Positions 44,464 through 56,467 of a stretch of 64,000 bases of DNA are shown in pieces. The notes beneath the pieces were generated by a model. That model had not been told where the DNA came from, made no database searches, and was given only the letters and a program-made list of their open reading frames with translations. The DNA comes from JAABRB01 sp963735025 (lineage in GTDB: Bacteria; Pseudomonadota; Gammaproteobacteria; Burkholderiales; SG8-39): contig CAVTJG010000009.1 of NCBI GenBank assembly GCA_963735025.1, positions 434,001 through 498,000 on the forward strand, given 5' to 3'. How positions within the stretch are numbered: the stretch's first letter is position 1; each line of letters begins with the position of its first letter. The position numbers and the translations under genes were made by a program.

Positions 44464-45054
44464 ATGGCAACGAAACGCAAGCACGCCGCTCCCAAGCGAG
44501 CAGCGAAGAAGAAATCCCCACGAAGCGCAAAGTCGTTACGCAAGGTCAAGACGGCGCCCACCCGCGTGGCAAGCGGCCGCGATACCCAGCACGCGGTCGA
44601 GCAGTTCCTGTTCCGGCAGGCCGAGTTACTCGATACGAAGCGCTGGCAGGATTATATCGACCTCTTCACCCCGGACGGGATCTACTGGATGCCGCCCGAG
44701 CCGTCGCACACGACGTGGGAGGGCATGCCGGCAATCTTTGCCGAGGACAAGAACCTGATGACGGTGCGCGTGAACCGGGTGCTGCACCCGGACGCGTGGT
44801 CGCAACGCCCGCAGTGGGGCACCAACCACGTCGTTGGAAACGTGATGATCGAGAGCGAGAAGCCGAACGGCGACGTGGTGGCGCGCTCGCGCTTTCACAT
44901 GATGGAGCTGCGCCGCGACGACGTGCGCCATTTCGCGGGTTCGTACGTCCATCACCTGCGCAGAACCAAGAATGGATACCGGATCAAGCTGCAGCGCGTC
45001 GATATGACGAACGCGCAGGCCGCCTACGACTACGTGCTGCAGGTGTGGGTCTAG
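44464..45054 (+). CDS. ring-hydroxylating dioxygenase, small (beta) subunit with basic tail
   Basis: NTF2-like small subunit of the dioxygenase, 196 residues, structural partner in the alpha3beta3 assembly. The domain begins near residue 40 with HAVEQFLFRQAELLDTKRWQDYIDLFTPDGIYWMPP and ends with the typical KLQRVDMTNA. Before it is an unusual tail of about 35 residues dominated by Lys, Arg, Ala and Ser (MATKRKHAAPKRAAKKKSPR), resembling histone H1-like tails and absent from ordinary beta subunits, which start near the domain. The ATG and the domain are in one uninterrupted frame. A start closer to the domain (GTG at about 44566) is possible if the tail is not translated. Confidence 0.85.
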   Translation: MATKRKHAAPKRAAKKKSPRSAKSLRKVKTAPTRVASGRDTQHAVEQFLFRQAELLDTKRWQDYIDLFTPDGIYWMPPEPSHTTWEGMPAIFAEDKNLMTVRVNRVLHPDAWSQRPQWGTNHVVGNVMIESEKPNGDVVARSRFHMMELRRDDVRHFAGSYVHHLRRTKNGYRIKLQRVDMTNAQAAYDYVLQVWV

Positions 45055-45073
45055 GGAAAGTACAAGTAGTCGG

Positions 45074-45148
45074 TCATTCCCACGAACGCGGGAATCCAGA
45101 CTGAGCTGACTCAAAGGCGTGCTGGATCCCCGCTTGCGCGGGGATGAT
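45074..45148. repeat. miniature inverted-repeat element between convergent genes
   Basis: A 75-bp palindromic unit. The left arm TCATTCCCACGAACGCGGGAATCCAG and the right arm (on the other strand) TCATCCCCGCGCAAGCGGGG resemble each other, and each folds on itself (ATTCCC/GGGAAT; ATCCCCGC/GCGGGGAT at 45126-45145). Sequences of this GTCATTCCC...GGGAATCCAG type are common dispersed elements in proteobacterial intergenic DNA. Located between the dioxygenase and dctM3 stops, it can serve as a bidirectional terminator. Confidence 0.7.
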
Positions 45149-45174
45149 TCGCGCAGAGTTTCCCTGGTCGATAC

Positions 45175-46527
45175 TCAGCTCAGGAATGGAAGCCAGGTCA
45201 CGATGCCCGGAAATGCGATGATCAGCGCGACCAGCAGCATTGCGCAGGCCATGAAAGGCACTGCCGCCCGGCAGATCTCGACGAAGGTGGTTCCGGGTGG
45301 CGCGACACCCTGCATCACGAACAGAAGCAATCCGAACGGCGGCGTGGTGAAGCTGATTTCCATCGCGAGCAGCATAATCACGCCGAACCAGATCATCTTC
45401 ATCTCGAGCGGCAGCCCGAAATCGAGCGTCGCGACGATCGGGAAGAAGATTGGCACCGTGAGAAGCATCATCGCGAGCTGATCCATGAACATCCCGAGGA
45501 TCAGCAGGATGCCGAACATCATGAGCAGCATGACGACCGGTGTAACGTCGAACCCGGTCACCCAGTTGATGAGCCCTGCGCTGCCGCCGGAGAACGCGAG
45601 AATCTGGCTGAAGGTCTGCGATCCGAAGAGAATCAGCAGCGCCATGACCGTCACGCGTGTCGCGCCTTCGAGCGATCTCCACATTGCGCGCCAGCTGAAG
45701 CAGCGGTAGACCATCGCAAGGAGCACCACCCCGAGTCCGCCGAAGGCTGCAGATTCGGAGGGGGTCGCGATCCCGCCCATGATCAGCACGATGACCATGC
45801 CGACGACTGACACCATCGGCAGTACATCGAGCGCGAAAAGGCGCAACTTCGCGCGTGTCGGGATCGACTCGATTTCGTAGATCGGCGCCGCGTCGGGATC
45901 GATCCGCGCACGCACGTAGATGAGAACTGTATACATCGCCGCCAGGATCAGGCCGGGAACGATGCCCGCAACGAGCAACCGGCCGATGTCGATTTTGGCG
46001 AGCGTTCCGAGAAGTACGGCGAGCGCCGATGGCGGAATCAGCATCGCGAGGCCGCCTGTCCCGAGAATCGGGCCGATCGACATGCTCTTCTTGTACTTGC
46101 GCCGCGACATCTCGGGCACCATCAGCGTGCCGAGCAGTGCAGTCGACCCCATGGACGATCCGGAAAGTGTGGCGAACGCCGTGCCGCCGGCAACCGTCAC
46201 GAAGGAAAGCCGCGCCGGTATCTTGCCCATGAGCTTGTCGACTGCGTTGAACATGCGCGTGGCGAGCCCGGTGTGGAAGAAAAGCTCGCCCATCAGAAGG
46301 AACATCGGGATGGGAACGATCGCGAAATTCGCCATCGACTCGAAGGCGTTGCCTGCGAGCGTGCCAATGCCGTTCACGACACGTAACGAGAGAGGGCCAC
46401 CGCCGCCGAAGTAGTACACGGCGGCGGCGACGTTCACGCCCAGGAAGGCAATACCCACGGGCATCCCGAGCGCCATCAGCAGCAGGATGGCCCCCAGGAG
46501 CGATGCGAGCGCCCAGTACCACTCCAT
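45175..46527 (-). CDS. dctM: TRAP transporter large permease DctM (system 3)
   Basis: Inner-membrane permease of 450 residues, about twelve helices. Features are FAIVPIPMFLLMGELFFHTGLATR, the LSGSSMGSTALLGTLMVPEMSRR motif, GTGGLAMLIPPSALAVLLG and the second-half SFTTPPFGLLLFVMQGVAPP. Compared with systems 1 and 2 it is a different DctM branch (longer first loop). It starts at ATG 46527, about 30 bp after the dctQ3 stop. Confidence 0.93.
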   Translation of the reverse strand: MEWYWALASLLGAILLLMALGMPVGIAFLGVNVAAAVYYFGGGGPLSLRVVNGIGTLAGNAFESMANFAIVPIPMFLLMGELFFHTGLATRMFNAVDKLMGKIPARLSFVTVAGGTAFATLSGSSMGSTALLGTLMVPEMSRRKYKKSMSIGPILGTGGLAMLIPPSALAVLLGTLAKIDIGRLLVAGIVPGLILAAMYTVLIYVRARIDPDAAPIYEIESIPTRAKLRLFALDVLPMVSVVGMVIVLIMGGIATPSESAAFGGLGVVLLAMVYRCFSWRAMWRSLEGATRVTVMALLILFGSQTFSQILAFSGGSAGLINWVTGFDVTPVVMLLMMFGILLILGMFMDQLAMMLLTVPIFFPIVATLDFGLPLEMKMIWFGVIMLLAMEISFTTPPFGLLLFVMQGVAPPGTTFVEICRAAVPFMACAMLLVALIIAFPGIVTWLPFLS

Positions 46528-46557
46528 GATTTGGCGGTGCGGGCTGCACCCCGCCCG

Positions 46558-47079
46558 CTAGCCTTCTCCTGCGAGCCCGGCCTTGCCGGTGTGGAGCAGC
46601 TCGCGGCCGAAGACGTAGCGCAGGAACTCGATCCCCATCAAGCCAAAGCCGATCGGCATCGAGACCGTGACGATCCAGCGCTTGATATCGAGTTGCGCGC
46701 GGAGCTCATCGTACCGGTTTGCGGTGAAGTCATCGATCGTGAGTACACCCGTGTACCAGGCAAGCGCCAGACAGGTGAGCGCGGCGAGGACCGCCACAGA
46801 TCGCGAAAGAACCGCGCGTACCTTGTCCGGCACTGCAGCGGTGAGGAGCTCGATGTGGATGTGGCCGCGCGTGCGCACCAGCCACGGCCCACCCAGCATG
46901 AGCACATACACGAATCCGTACTCGATGAACGGAAATGTATAGGGGTTATAGCGCCAGCCGACTGCGCGGAAGACCGCGAAGTAGACGATGCCGAGCATCA
47001 TCATGGCGATATAGACCGACGCCGCGGCCATCATGAGCCACAGCAGGCCCTCGTACCATCGACCCAGGGTCCTCAGCAT
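46558..47079 (-). CDS. dctQ: TRAP transporter small permease DctQ (system 3)
   Basis: Four-helix membrane subunit of 173 residues: MLRTLGRWYEGLLWLMMAAA, then FRAVGWRYNPYTFPFIEYGFVYVLMLGGPWLVRTRGHIHIELL, the position of charged residues matching DctQ. ATG 47079 is preferred; a longer frame overlaps dctP3 and lacks family features. The 73-bp gap to dctP3 contains a modest hairpin. Confidence 0.88.
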   Translation of the reverse strand: MLRTLGRWYEGLLWLMMAAASVYIAMMMLGIVYFAVFRAVGWRYNPYTFPFIEYGFVYVLMLGGPWLVRTRGHIHIELLTAAVPDKVRAVLSRSVAVLAALTCLALAWYTGVLTIDDFTANRYDELRAQLDIKRWIVTVSMPIGFGLMGIEFLRYVFGRELLHTGKAGLAGEG

Positions 47080-47106
47080 TTGGTCGCGCCCGGCAAACAG
47101 GGGCGC

Positions 47107-47124
47107 CCGGGGACGGTGCCCCGG
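47107..47124 (-). terminator. modest hairpin between dctP3 and dctQ3
   Basis: CCGGGG-acggtg-CCCCGG is a 6-bp GC stem with a six-base loop in the gap after dctP3. It has no T-run, so it is weaker than the equivalent hairpins of the other transporters. Confidence 0.35.
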
Positions 47125-47152
47125 ACGCGTTTCGGGCTCGCGTGCGCCTTCC

Positions 47153-48148
47153 TTACTGCTCGATGAACAGCTGGCGCAGCTTTGCAACGTCCGCGGGATC
47201 GCGCTTCGCTTCCTTGATCCGTTGCGTCATGCGGTCATAGGCCGAGTTCACCGCCAGATCGAGATAGCCTTTGGCGTTGGGCGCGGTCTCGAACTTCATG
47301 CCCTCCTTGACGAGCGCTGCGCGCTCCTCACGCGCCAATTCCTCTAGCTTCGCGCGGGCGGCGTTCTCGTGCGCGATCACGATCTCCTGAAGCCGCTTCT
47401 GCGCGTCGGGGCTGAGCGACTTCCACTTGTCGAGATTCATGATCCACCCGATGTCGGTCTGGTAGAACTCGGGCTCCAGACCATAGTGCAGGAATTTGTC
47501 CCACTTGTAGTCCATGAGTCCGATCGTCGCCCACGCGGTCGCATTCACCACGCCCTTTTCGAGCGCGGAATACACCTCGTTCGATCCCATCGGGTGGGTG
47601 CTCGCGTTGAGAGCTTTCAGAAACGCGCCGTAGATCGGATTGTCGCGCATCTTGATGCCACTGAGATCAGGCAGGCCCTGCGCGGTGAACTTGGGCGCGT
47701 CCTTGAGATAGATCCGGAACCGGCCCCCCGACGCGGTCCAGCCGAGGTACTTGAGGTTGAAGAGCTTCTGGTGCAGCTCGTCGATCATTTTGATGCCACC
47801 GTTCGCCCGGACTTTCGCCGGCGAAGAGTTCGAGGTCGAGATCGCCTCGTTTTCGGGAATCGCACGTGCATAGAAGGCAGCCGGCGTGCAGACGAGATCG
47901 ACAACGCCCTTGGATGCCGCAGTGGGCTGCTCGAACATCTTGATCGAGTTGAACGGCTTGACGTCGATCTTGATTATCCCCTTGGCGCCCGTGTTGATCT
48001 TGTCCACGAGCTCCTTGCAGAGCTTGGTGTAGATCAGCTGGTCGGGAAAAGGATAAACGAGTGTCAGCGTCGTCTCGGCATACGCGGCACGCGCCGCCAA
48101 TGCAACTACAGCCGCTGCCGCCAGCAGCATCACGCGGTGGCATTTCAT
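47153..48148 (-). CDS. dctP: TRAP transporter receptor DctP (system 3)
   Basis: Periplasmic receptor of 331 residues with signal peptide MKCHRVMLLAAAAVVALAAR and cleavage near AYA-E. Features are TLTLVYPFPDQLIYTKLCKELVDKIN, the specificity segment LPDLSGIKMRDNPIYGAFLKAL with its arginine, and GVVNATAWATIGLMDYKWDKFL. ATG 48148 is preceded by GGAGGAG; a much longer frame upstream is a shadow of the TauE gene. The ligand is unknown. Confidence 0.92.
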   Translation of the reverse strand: MKCHRVMLLAAAAVVALAARAAYAETTLTLVYPFPDQLIYTKLCKELVDKINTGAKGIIKIDVKPFNSIKMFEQPTAASKGVVDLVCTPAAFYARAIPENEAISTSNSSPAKVRANGGIKMIDELHQKLFNLKYLGWTASGGRFRIYLKDAPKFTAQGLPDLSGIKMRDNPIYGAFLKALNASTHPMGSNEVYSALEKGVVNATAWATIGLMDYKWDKFLHYGLEPEFYQTDIGWIMNLDKWKSLSPDAQKRLQEIVIAHENAARAKLEELAREERAALVKEGMKFETAPNAKGYLDLAVNSAYDRMTQRIKEAKRDPADVAKLRQLFIEQ

Positions 48149-48255
48149 GGTCGTACTCCTCCGAACGGGCGGGTTTGAGTTATCACCTAGGGGCAAGATC
48201 ATGATCCCACAAGACCGGGACCCTGACAACGAAACCGGCAGTGCTGCCCGTGCCG

Positions 48256-49050
48256 CTACCAGAGCTTGAAGAGCATCCGGGTGGCAAGAAGGTAGAAGAG
48301 CAGGGCGACGACCTGACGCAGGCGCCGGGCCGGAACGCGGTGTGCAACGCCGGCTCCAAGCGGCGCCGTCAGCACGCTCGCCAGGACGATTCCGGCGAGC
48401 GCCGGAAGGTAGACGAAACCGAGCGTGTAAGACGGCAGTCCCGGCGCGTTCCAGCCGCTCACCACATACCCGACCGTCCCCGACAGCGCGATCGGAAAGC
48501 CGATCGCCGCCGCAGTGCCGATCGCGTGCAGGACCGGTACGTTGCAGAACACCATCATGGGAATCGACATGACGGCGCCGCCGATGGCTACAAGCGCGGA
48601 CAGTCCGCTGATGGCCATTCCAGCAATGAACATGCCGATTGTCCCGGGCAATTGCCGCGATGGCTTGGGCTTGAACTCGACCAGCAGCATCGTGGCCGCG
48701 TAGTAAACGAGCCCCGTGAACACGAGCGCGAACCATCGCGTCGAGAGCGTCCCGGCAATCAGGCCGCCGACCAGGCCGCCCAGAAGGATGCCGGGCGTGA
48801 TGCGGCGGAACACTTCCCAGCGCACAGCGCCGCGCCTGGCGTGCGCGCGCAGGCTCGAAACCGAAGTAAAAAGCACCGCGGCCATTGCAGTACCGACCGC
48901 GAGATGCAGGATGTGTTCGCTCGGCAGGTTCTGCGCCTCGAACAGCATGATGACGAGCGGCACGGTGAGAGCGCCGCCCCCGATGCCGAGCATTCCCGCG
49001 AAAAAGCCCATGACGGCGCCGATTGCCAGGTACCCGATGAACCATTCCAT
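48256..49050 (-). CDS. TauE/SafE family permease (third copy)
   Basis: Membrane protein of 264 residues with eight predicted helices. The first-half motif is GAVMGFFAGMLGIGGGALTVPLVIMLF and the second-half motif is AGMAISGLSALVAIGGAVMSIPMM. It differs from the other two TauE genes. ATG 49050 is the clear start. It lies 107 bp upstream of dctP3 on the same strand; substrate unknown. Confidence 0.88.
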   Translation of the reverse strand: MEWFIGYLAIGAVMGFFAGMLGIGGGALTVPLVIMLFEAQNLPSEHILHLAVGTAMAAVLFTSVSSLRAHARRGAVRWEVFRRITPGILLGGLVGGLIAGTLSTRWFALVFTGLVYYAATMLLVEFKPKPSRQLPGTIGMFIAGMAISGLSALVAIGGAVMSIPMMVFCNVPVLHAIGTAAAIGFPIALSGTVGYVVSGWNAPGLPSYTLGFVYLPALAGIVLASVLTAPLGAGVAHRVPARRLRQVVALLFYLLATRMLFKLW

Positions 49051-49076
49051 GATCGCTGCGGTCCGTCAGTAGGCCG

Positions 49077-49890
49077 TCAACCGCCCGATCGGCGCATGTC
49101 CAACAGGAACCCCGCGAGCTCGACAAAGCCCGCTCCGCTCTCGCCTCGTGTCACATAGGCCGGCAGGTGCTCGAGACCGATCGGCAAACGCGCGCACGTT
49201 CGCCACTCCGACCGCCGTTGGAAAAAACGCGAACATCGGCGCGTCGTTCGGCGAATCCCCGATGAAGACGAGGCGTTCACGCTCGGCGCCAACATCGATG
49301 TCGACGTCAAAGCGCTCCTTGAGCAGGATTCGGGTCATGGCGAGCTTGTCGTAATCGCCGAACCAGCCGTTGACGTGAATCGAGCTCACCCGTGCAGTCA
49401 TTCCCGCAGCGCGCATGATTCCGACGATGCGGTCGACCTCCAAGTCGGATAGTCGTGGAACGTCTTCGCAATAGTCGATGGCCAGGTCGGCCTCGCGATA
49501 CAGCTGATCCGATGCGACCGCTGCACCCGGCACGGCAGCAAGTATCTTGTCACGCACCGCCTGGAGCCGGGAGCGATTCACCGCGCGGGTCTTCGCGTCG
49601 TCCCGATACCGCGTGAGAAGTTTTCGGTCCTTGCGGTCGTAGCAGAAGTAGAGCGCCCCGTTCTCTCCAACCACCGCATCCACCGGCCACATCCGCGCAA
49701 TGTGGTCGCACCAGCCGGCCGGCCGGCCGGTGATCGGGATCGCCAGGAGTCCCGCGCTTCGCAGCTGGCCGAGCGCGGCATACGCCTCCGGCGTGAGCTG
49801 TCCATCCGTGGTAAGCGTGTCATCGATGTCGCAAAGCACGCCGCGAACTGCACTCGCGACGTTGCGCGGCATCTCGACGAGCGGCTTCAT
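49077..49890 (-). pseudogene. HAD-superfamily IIB phosphatase, one frameshift near the end
   Basis: Haloacid-dehalogenase type phosphatase (Cof/mannosyl-3-phosphoglycerate-phosphatase-like, subfamily IIB). It has the nucleophile motif GVLCDIDDTLTTDG at the N-terminus, motif II ITGRP and the metal motif FIGDSPNDAPMF. After ANVRAFADR the frame is wrong. Deleting one T near 49173 restores LEHLPAYVTRGESGAGFVELAGFLLD, a typical end for the family (stop 49077, 270 residues). All catalytic motifs precede the break, so the protein may still fold if the shift is real. ATG 49890 has GAGGAG upstream. Confidence 0.82.
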
Positions 49891-49954
49891 GCCTGCTCCT
49901 CGTACCAGACAAGTCTCTCCAGGAAACGCGGAACAACCCGGATGGTGCGCTTTG

Positions 49955-51478
49955 TCATTGGCGCGTGGAGCGGCGATTGAGCGTAAGCCAGTCCGCGAGC
50001 GCGCCACGCTGCGCTGCGCTCATGCCCAATCCGCATTTCGTACGCCGCCAGAGAATGTCCTCGGCCTCCATCGCCCATTCGCGCTCGACGAGATAGCGAA
50101 TTTCGCGCTCGTAGAGCCCGCCCCCGAAATTCCGGCCCAGGTCGGCCTCCGAGGCAGCATCGCCGAGGATCTCGGCTGCACACGTGCCGTGCCGGCGCAG
50201 CAAGCGGGTCAGCCATTGCGCGGGCAGGGCAGGGTATCGGCTTTGATATACCTCGACGAGCTTCGCAAAGCCCGAACCCCCGAAATCGCCTCCGGCCAGG
50301 GGCTCGCTGGCCGTCCACGCGCGCCGGCGTCCGAGCCAGCGCTCGAGCTTCTGCAGGACTGCCTCGGCAAGCGCGCGGTAGGTAGTGATCTTGCCACCGA
50401 ACACCGAAACGAGCGGTGGCCCGTTAGCGTCGAGGTGCAGAACGTAATCGCGGCTCACCGACGAGGCGTTGCCGTGCCCGTCGTCGAAAAGCGGCCGGAC
50501 GCCGCTCCAAGCCCAGACAACCTGCTCGCGTGTTACCGGCGTTGCCGTGTACCGGCTCGCGGCATCACACAGATACGCGATCTCCGCCTGGGCGCACGTG
50601 GGCACGCGATCTGGATCCTTCATCGGGACTTCGGTCGTGCCGATCGCCGTGTACTCCTCCTCGTAAGGCAGCAGGAATACAACGCGCCGGTCCGGATTCT
50701 GCAGGATGTACGCGTGATTGCCCGCATAGAGGCGCGGCACCACGATGTGGCTGCCCTTGACGAGCCGCACGCCATAGCGTGACGGCGTGCGCAGCACGCC
50801 ATCCAGCACTTGCTTCACCCATGGCCCGGCAGCATTCACGACCGCGCGCGCCTCGATGTTGTGCACGACTCCCGTCCGGGTGTCGCGCAGCTCGAGACGC
50901 CACAGCCCGCGCGATCGCGCTCCGCCAATACAGCGGGTGCGGGGCAGCACGACTGCGCCCTTATCGGCGGCGGAGCGCACATTGAGTACCACTAGGCGCG
51001 CATCATCCACCCAAGCGTCGAAATACGCGAATCCCCTCCGGAACTCGGGTTTCAGCACGCGGCCGTAGGCGCTGGCGTCGAGCAAGATCGAACGGGATTT
51101 CGACAGACTGGAACGGCGGCCGCTCAGCGCGAGCCGAGCACGGCCGAGGTGATCGTAGAGGAAGAGCCCGAGCCGGATCATCCATCGCGGACGCAGATGC
51201 TGCTCGTGCGGCAGCACGAATTCGAGCGGCCAGACGATGTGCGGCGCGATGGCCAGCAGCGTCTCACGTTCGGCAAGCGCCTCGGCGACGAGGCCGAACT
51301 CGTAGTGCTCGAGATAACGCAGGCCACCGTGTACCAGCTTGCTGCTGGCCGAGGAGGTGGCCCACCCAAGATCGTTCTGCTCGCAGAGTAGCGTCGAAAA
51401 TCCGCGACCCGCGGCGTCGCGTGCAATCCCCGCGCCGTTGATTCCCCCGCCGATGACGACGAGGTCGTAGCGCTCCAT
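49955..51478 (-). CDS. glpD: aerobic glycerol-3-phosphate dehydrogenase
   Basis: FAD-dependent, membrane-associated dehydrogenase of 507 residues that oxidises glycerol-3-phosphate to dihydroxyacetone phosphate and feeds electrons to ubiquinone. The N-terminal dinucleotide fold is DLVVIGGGINGAGIARDAAGRG. Family regions are GWATSSASSKLVHGGLRYLEHYEFGLVAEAL, NAAGPWVKQVL and SVFGGKITTYRALAEAVL. No glpF, glpK or glpR gene is nearby. It lies 66 bp downstream of atpC on the same strand. Confidence 0.94.
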   Translation of the reverse strand: MERYDLVVIGGGINGAGIARDAAGRGFSTLLCEQNDLGWATSSASSKLVHGGLRYLEHYEFGLVAEALAERETLLAIAPHIVWPLEFVLPHEQHLRPRWMIRLGLFLYDHLGRARLALSGRRSSLSKSRSILLDASAYGRVLKPEFRRGFAYFDAWVDDARLVVLNVRSAADKGAVVLPRTRCIGGARSRGLWRLELRDTRTGVVHNIEARAVVNAAGPWVKQVLDGVLRTPSRYGVRLVKGSHIVVPRLYAGNHAYILQNPDRRVVFLLPYEEEYTAIGTTEVPMKDPDRVPTCAQAEIAYLCDAASRYTATPVTREQVVWAWSGVRPLFDDGHGNASSVSRDYVLHLDANGPPLVSVFGGKITTYRALAEAVLQKLERWLGRRRAWTASEPLAGGDFGGSGFAKLVEVYQSRYPALPAQWLTRLLRRHGTCAAEILGDAASEADLGRNFGGGLYEREIRYLVEREWAMEAEDILWRRTKCGLGMSAAQRGALADWLTLNRRSTRQ

Positions 51479-51544
51479 GGGTGTCTTTCTCGGCCGACGC
51501 GCCCGACTGCGGGCTAGGTGCCGCGCGCAAAAGCCGGGTAGCCG

Positions 51545-51970
51545 TCAGCTTCGCCGACCGCGCAGCTTCCGGATGGCCGCCAACTGGGCAGCGAGCATCG
51601 CGAGCTCGCCTTCGACGGTGGCGACCTCTTGACGGTCCTTGGCGTTGCGCCGCGCCTCCTCGGCGCGCTGCTGCGCCTCGAGGGCCTTCGCCTCGTCCAA
51701 ATCGTTACCGCGAATCGCGGTGTCGGCGAGAACCGTCACGAGTCCCGGCTGGACCTCGAGAATGCCGCCCGCGACGAACACCAGCTCCTCGTCGTCCCGC
51801 CCAGGTTGCTTGATCCGCACCGCACCCGGCTTGATGCGCGTCATGAGGGGAGTATGCCGCGGATAGATGCCGAGTTCCCCCGCCTCACCCGGTAGCACGA
51901 CGAACTCCGCCTCGCCGGAGAAGATTGCCTCCTCTGCGCTGACCACGTCGACCTTGATTGTGTTTGCCAT
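51545..51970 (-). CDS. atpC: ATP synthase epsilon subunit
   Basis: F1 epsilon subunit, 141 residues. It is part of the central stalk and an internal inhibitor of ATP hydrolysis. The N-terminal beta-sandwich (IKVDVVSAEEAIFSGEAEFVVLPGEAGELGIYPRHTPLMTRIKPGAVRI) and the C-terminal two-helix domain are both present. ATG 51970 follows the atpD stop by 10 bp; it is the last gene of the operon. Confidence 0.96.
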   Translation of the reverse strand: MANTIKVDVVSAEEAIFSGEAEFVVLPGEAGELGIYPRHTPLMTRIKPGAVRIKQPGRDDEELVFVAGGILEVQPGLVTVLADTAIRGNDLDEAKALEAQQRAEEARRNAKDRQEVATVEGELAMLAAQLAAIRKLRGRRS

Positions 51971-51980
51971 GGCCGGATCT

Positions 51981-53387
<1,407 letters not shown>

Positions 53388-53429
53388 GGTTCTATCCTAG
53401 CTCGTGATATTGCTTGATCGGAGTCCCGG

Positions 53430-54293
53430 TCAGACGGCGGCTGCGCCGCCCACGATCTCGGCAAGCTCCTTCGTGATACCCGCCTGGCGGCTCTTGTTGT
53501 AGATGAGCGTGAGCTCGTCTATGACACTTGCCGCGTTGTCCGAGGCGGCCTTCATCGCAACCATCCGGGCGGACTGCTCGGACGCCAGATTCTCGGCGAC
53601 CGCCTGATAGATGATCGCTTCGATGTAACGCGTGACCGCGTGGTCGAGCACTTCCTTCGCATCCGGCTCGTAGATGTAATCCCACGACCCTTCCGGTGCG
53701 CCCAGCCGCTCGCCTGACAGCGGCAGCAGCTGCTCCATCACCGGTTCCTGCTTCATGGTGTTGATGAATCGCGTGTAGAAGAGCATCACGCGATCGAAGC
53801 GATCGGCAAGGTAGCCGTCCAGGATCAGCTTTATCGCGCCGATCAGCCTGTCGAGCTGGGGTGCATCGCCCATTCCGGTGACTTGCGACACGACATTGGC
53901 GCCGATCCGCTGCATGAAACCCAGACCTTTGTTGCCGATGGTGCACGCCTCGATGCGCTCGCCTTCGACATCCCACTCCTTGTACTTGCCGAGCGCAAGC
54001 CGCAGGACGTTCGTGTTGAGGCCGCCGCACAGGCCCTTGTCCGTGGTGATGACGATGATACCGATTCCCTTCACCGAGTTGCGCTCGATGAGAAACGGAT
54101 GCTTGTACTCCGGGTTCGCATGCGAGATGTTCGCCGCGACGTTGCGGATCTTCTCCGCGTACGGTCGCGTGGCGCGCATGCGCTCCTGCGCCTTCCTCAT
54201 CTTGGAGGCAGCGACCATTTCCATCGCCTTGGTGATCTTGCGCGTGTTTTGCACGCTCTTGATCTTGTTTCGTATTTCGCGTGTGCCAGGCAT
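53430..54293 (-). CDS. atpG: ATP synthase gamma subunit
   Basis: Central rotor stalk of F1, 287 residues. The N-terminal helix is GTREIRNKIKSVQNTRKITKAMEMVAASKMRKAQ, the family segment ITTDKGLCGGLNTNVLR, and the C-terminal helix DNAASVIDELTLIYNKSRQAGITKELAEIVGGAAAV. Both long helices are intact. Confidence 0.97.
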   Translation of the reverse strand: MPGTREIRNKIKSVQNTRKITKAMEMVAASKMRKAQERMRATRPYAEKIRNVAANISHANPEYKHPFLIERNSVKGIGIIVITTDKGLCGGLNTNVLRLALGKYKEWDVEGERIEACTIGNKGLGFMQRIGANVVSQVTGMGDAPQLDRLIGAIKLILDGYLADRFDRVMLFYTRFINTMKQEPVMEQLLPLSGERLGAPEGSWDYIYEPDAKEVLDHAVTRYIEAIIYQAVAENLASEQSARMVAMKAASDNAASVIDELTLIYNKSRQAGITKELAEIVGGAAAV

Positions 54294-54361
54294 CGTGTCT
54301 GATTCTTTCTGCGCCGCTCGATCAACGCGGCTGCCGAACGACGTGCGTCAACGTGCGTGAT

Positions 54362-55906
<1,545 letters not shown>

Positions 55907-55921
55907 GGTCGCTCCTTGAAT

Positions 55922-56461
55922 TCAAACCTTTAGCAGCGCGGTGGACATTGCCGCGAGCTTGCCGCGTACCGAGCCGTCGATGACCTCGTCGCCGACCGCA
56001 ATCCGGACACCGCCGATCAGCTCCTTGTCCACGGACACGTGCGGCTCAACCTTGCGCTTGAAACGGCGCTCAAGGTCTGAGATCAGTGCGTTGAGCTGGG
56101 TGTCATCGAGGGGAAACGCACTGGCGATCTCGGCCTCTACGACACCTTCGCGCTTGCGTCGCAGGGTCTCGTAAAGCTCGTGTATCTCCGGTAAGGCCGT
56201 GAGGCGACGATTGGCGACGATCAGGTGTATGAAACTCTTCGCCTGTACCGCAACGTTCTCGCCCATCACGGAAACAAGCAGATCGGTGAGCTGCGATGCA
56301 CGGATCTTGGGATTCCCGGCGCACGCCTGCACGTCCTTATGCGCAACTGCAGAATTCAGGCGCTCGAGCAACGCCGACCAGGCGTCGAATTGCCCGTCGG
56401 ATTCGGCGAGCCTGAACACCGCCTCCGCATAGGGGCGCGCAATGGTGACAGTCTCGGCCAT
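55922..56461 (-). CDS. atpH: ATP synthase delta subunit
   Basis: Peripheral-stalk subunit of 179 residues that links F1 to subunit b. The N-terminus TIARPYAEAVFRLAESDGQFDAWS and the C-terminal region VEPHVSVDKELIGGVRIAVGDEVIDGSVRGKLAAMSTAL are characteristic. It starts 6 bp after the atpF stop. Confidence 0.96.
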   Translation of the reverse strand: MAETVTIARPYAEAVFRLAESDGQFDAWSALLERLNSAVAHKDVQACAGNPKIRASQLTDLLVSVMGENVAVQAKSFIHLIVANRRLTALPEIHELYETLRRKREGVVEAEIASAFPLDDTQLNALISDLERRFKRKVEPHVSVDKELIGGVRIAVGDEVIDGSVRGKLAAMSTALLKV

Positions 56462-56467
56462 GGCGGC

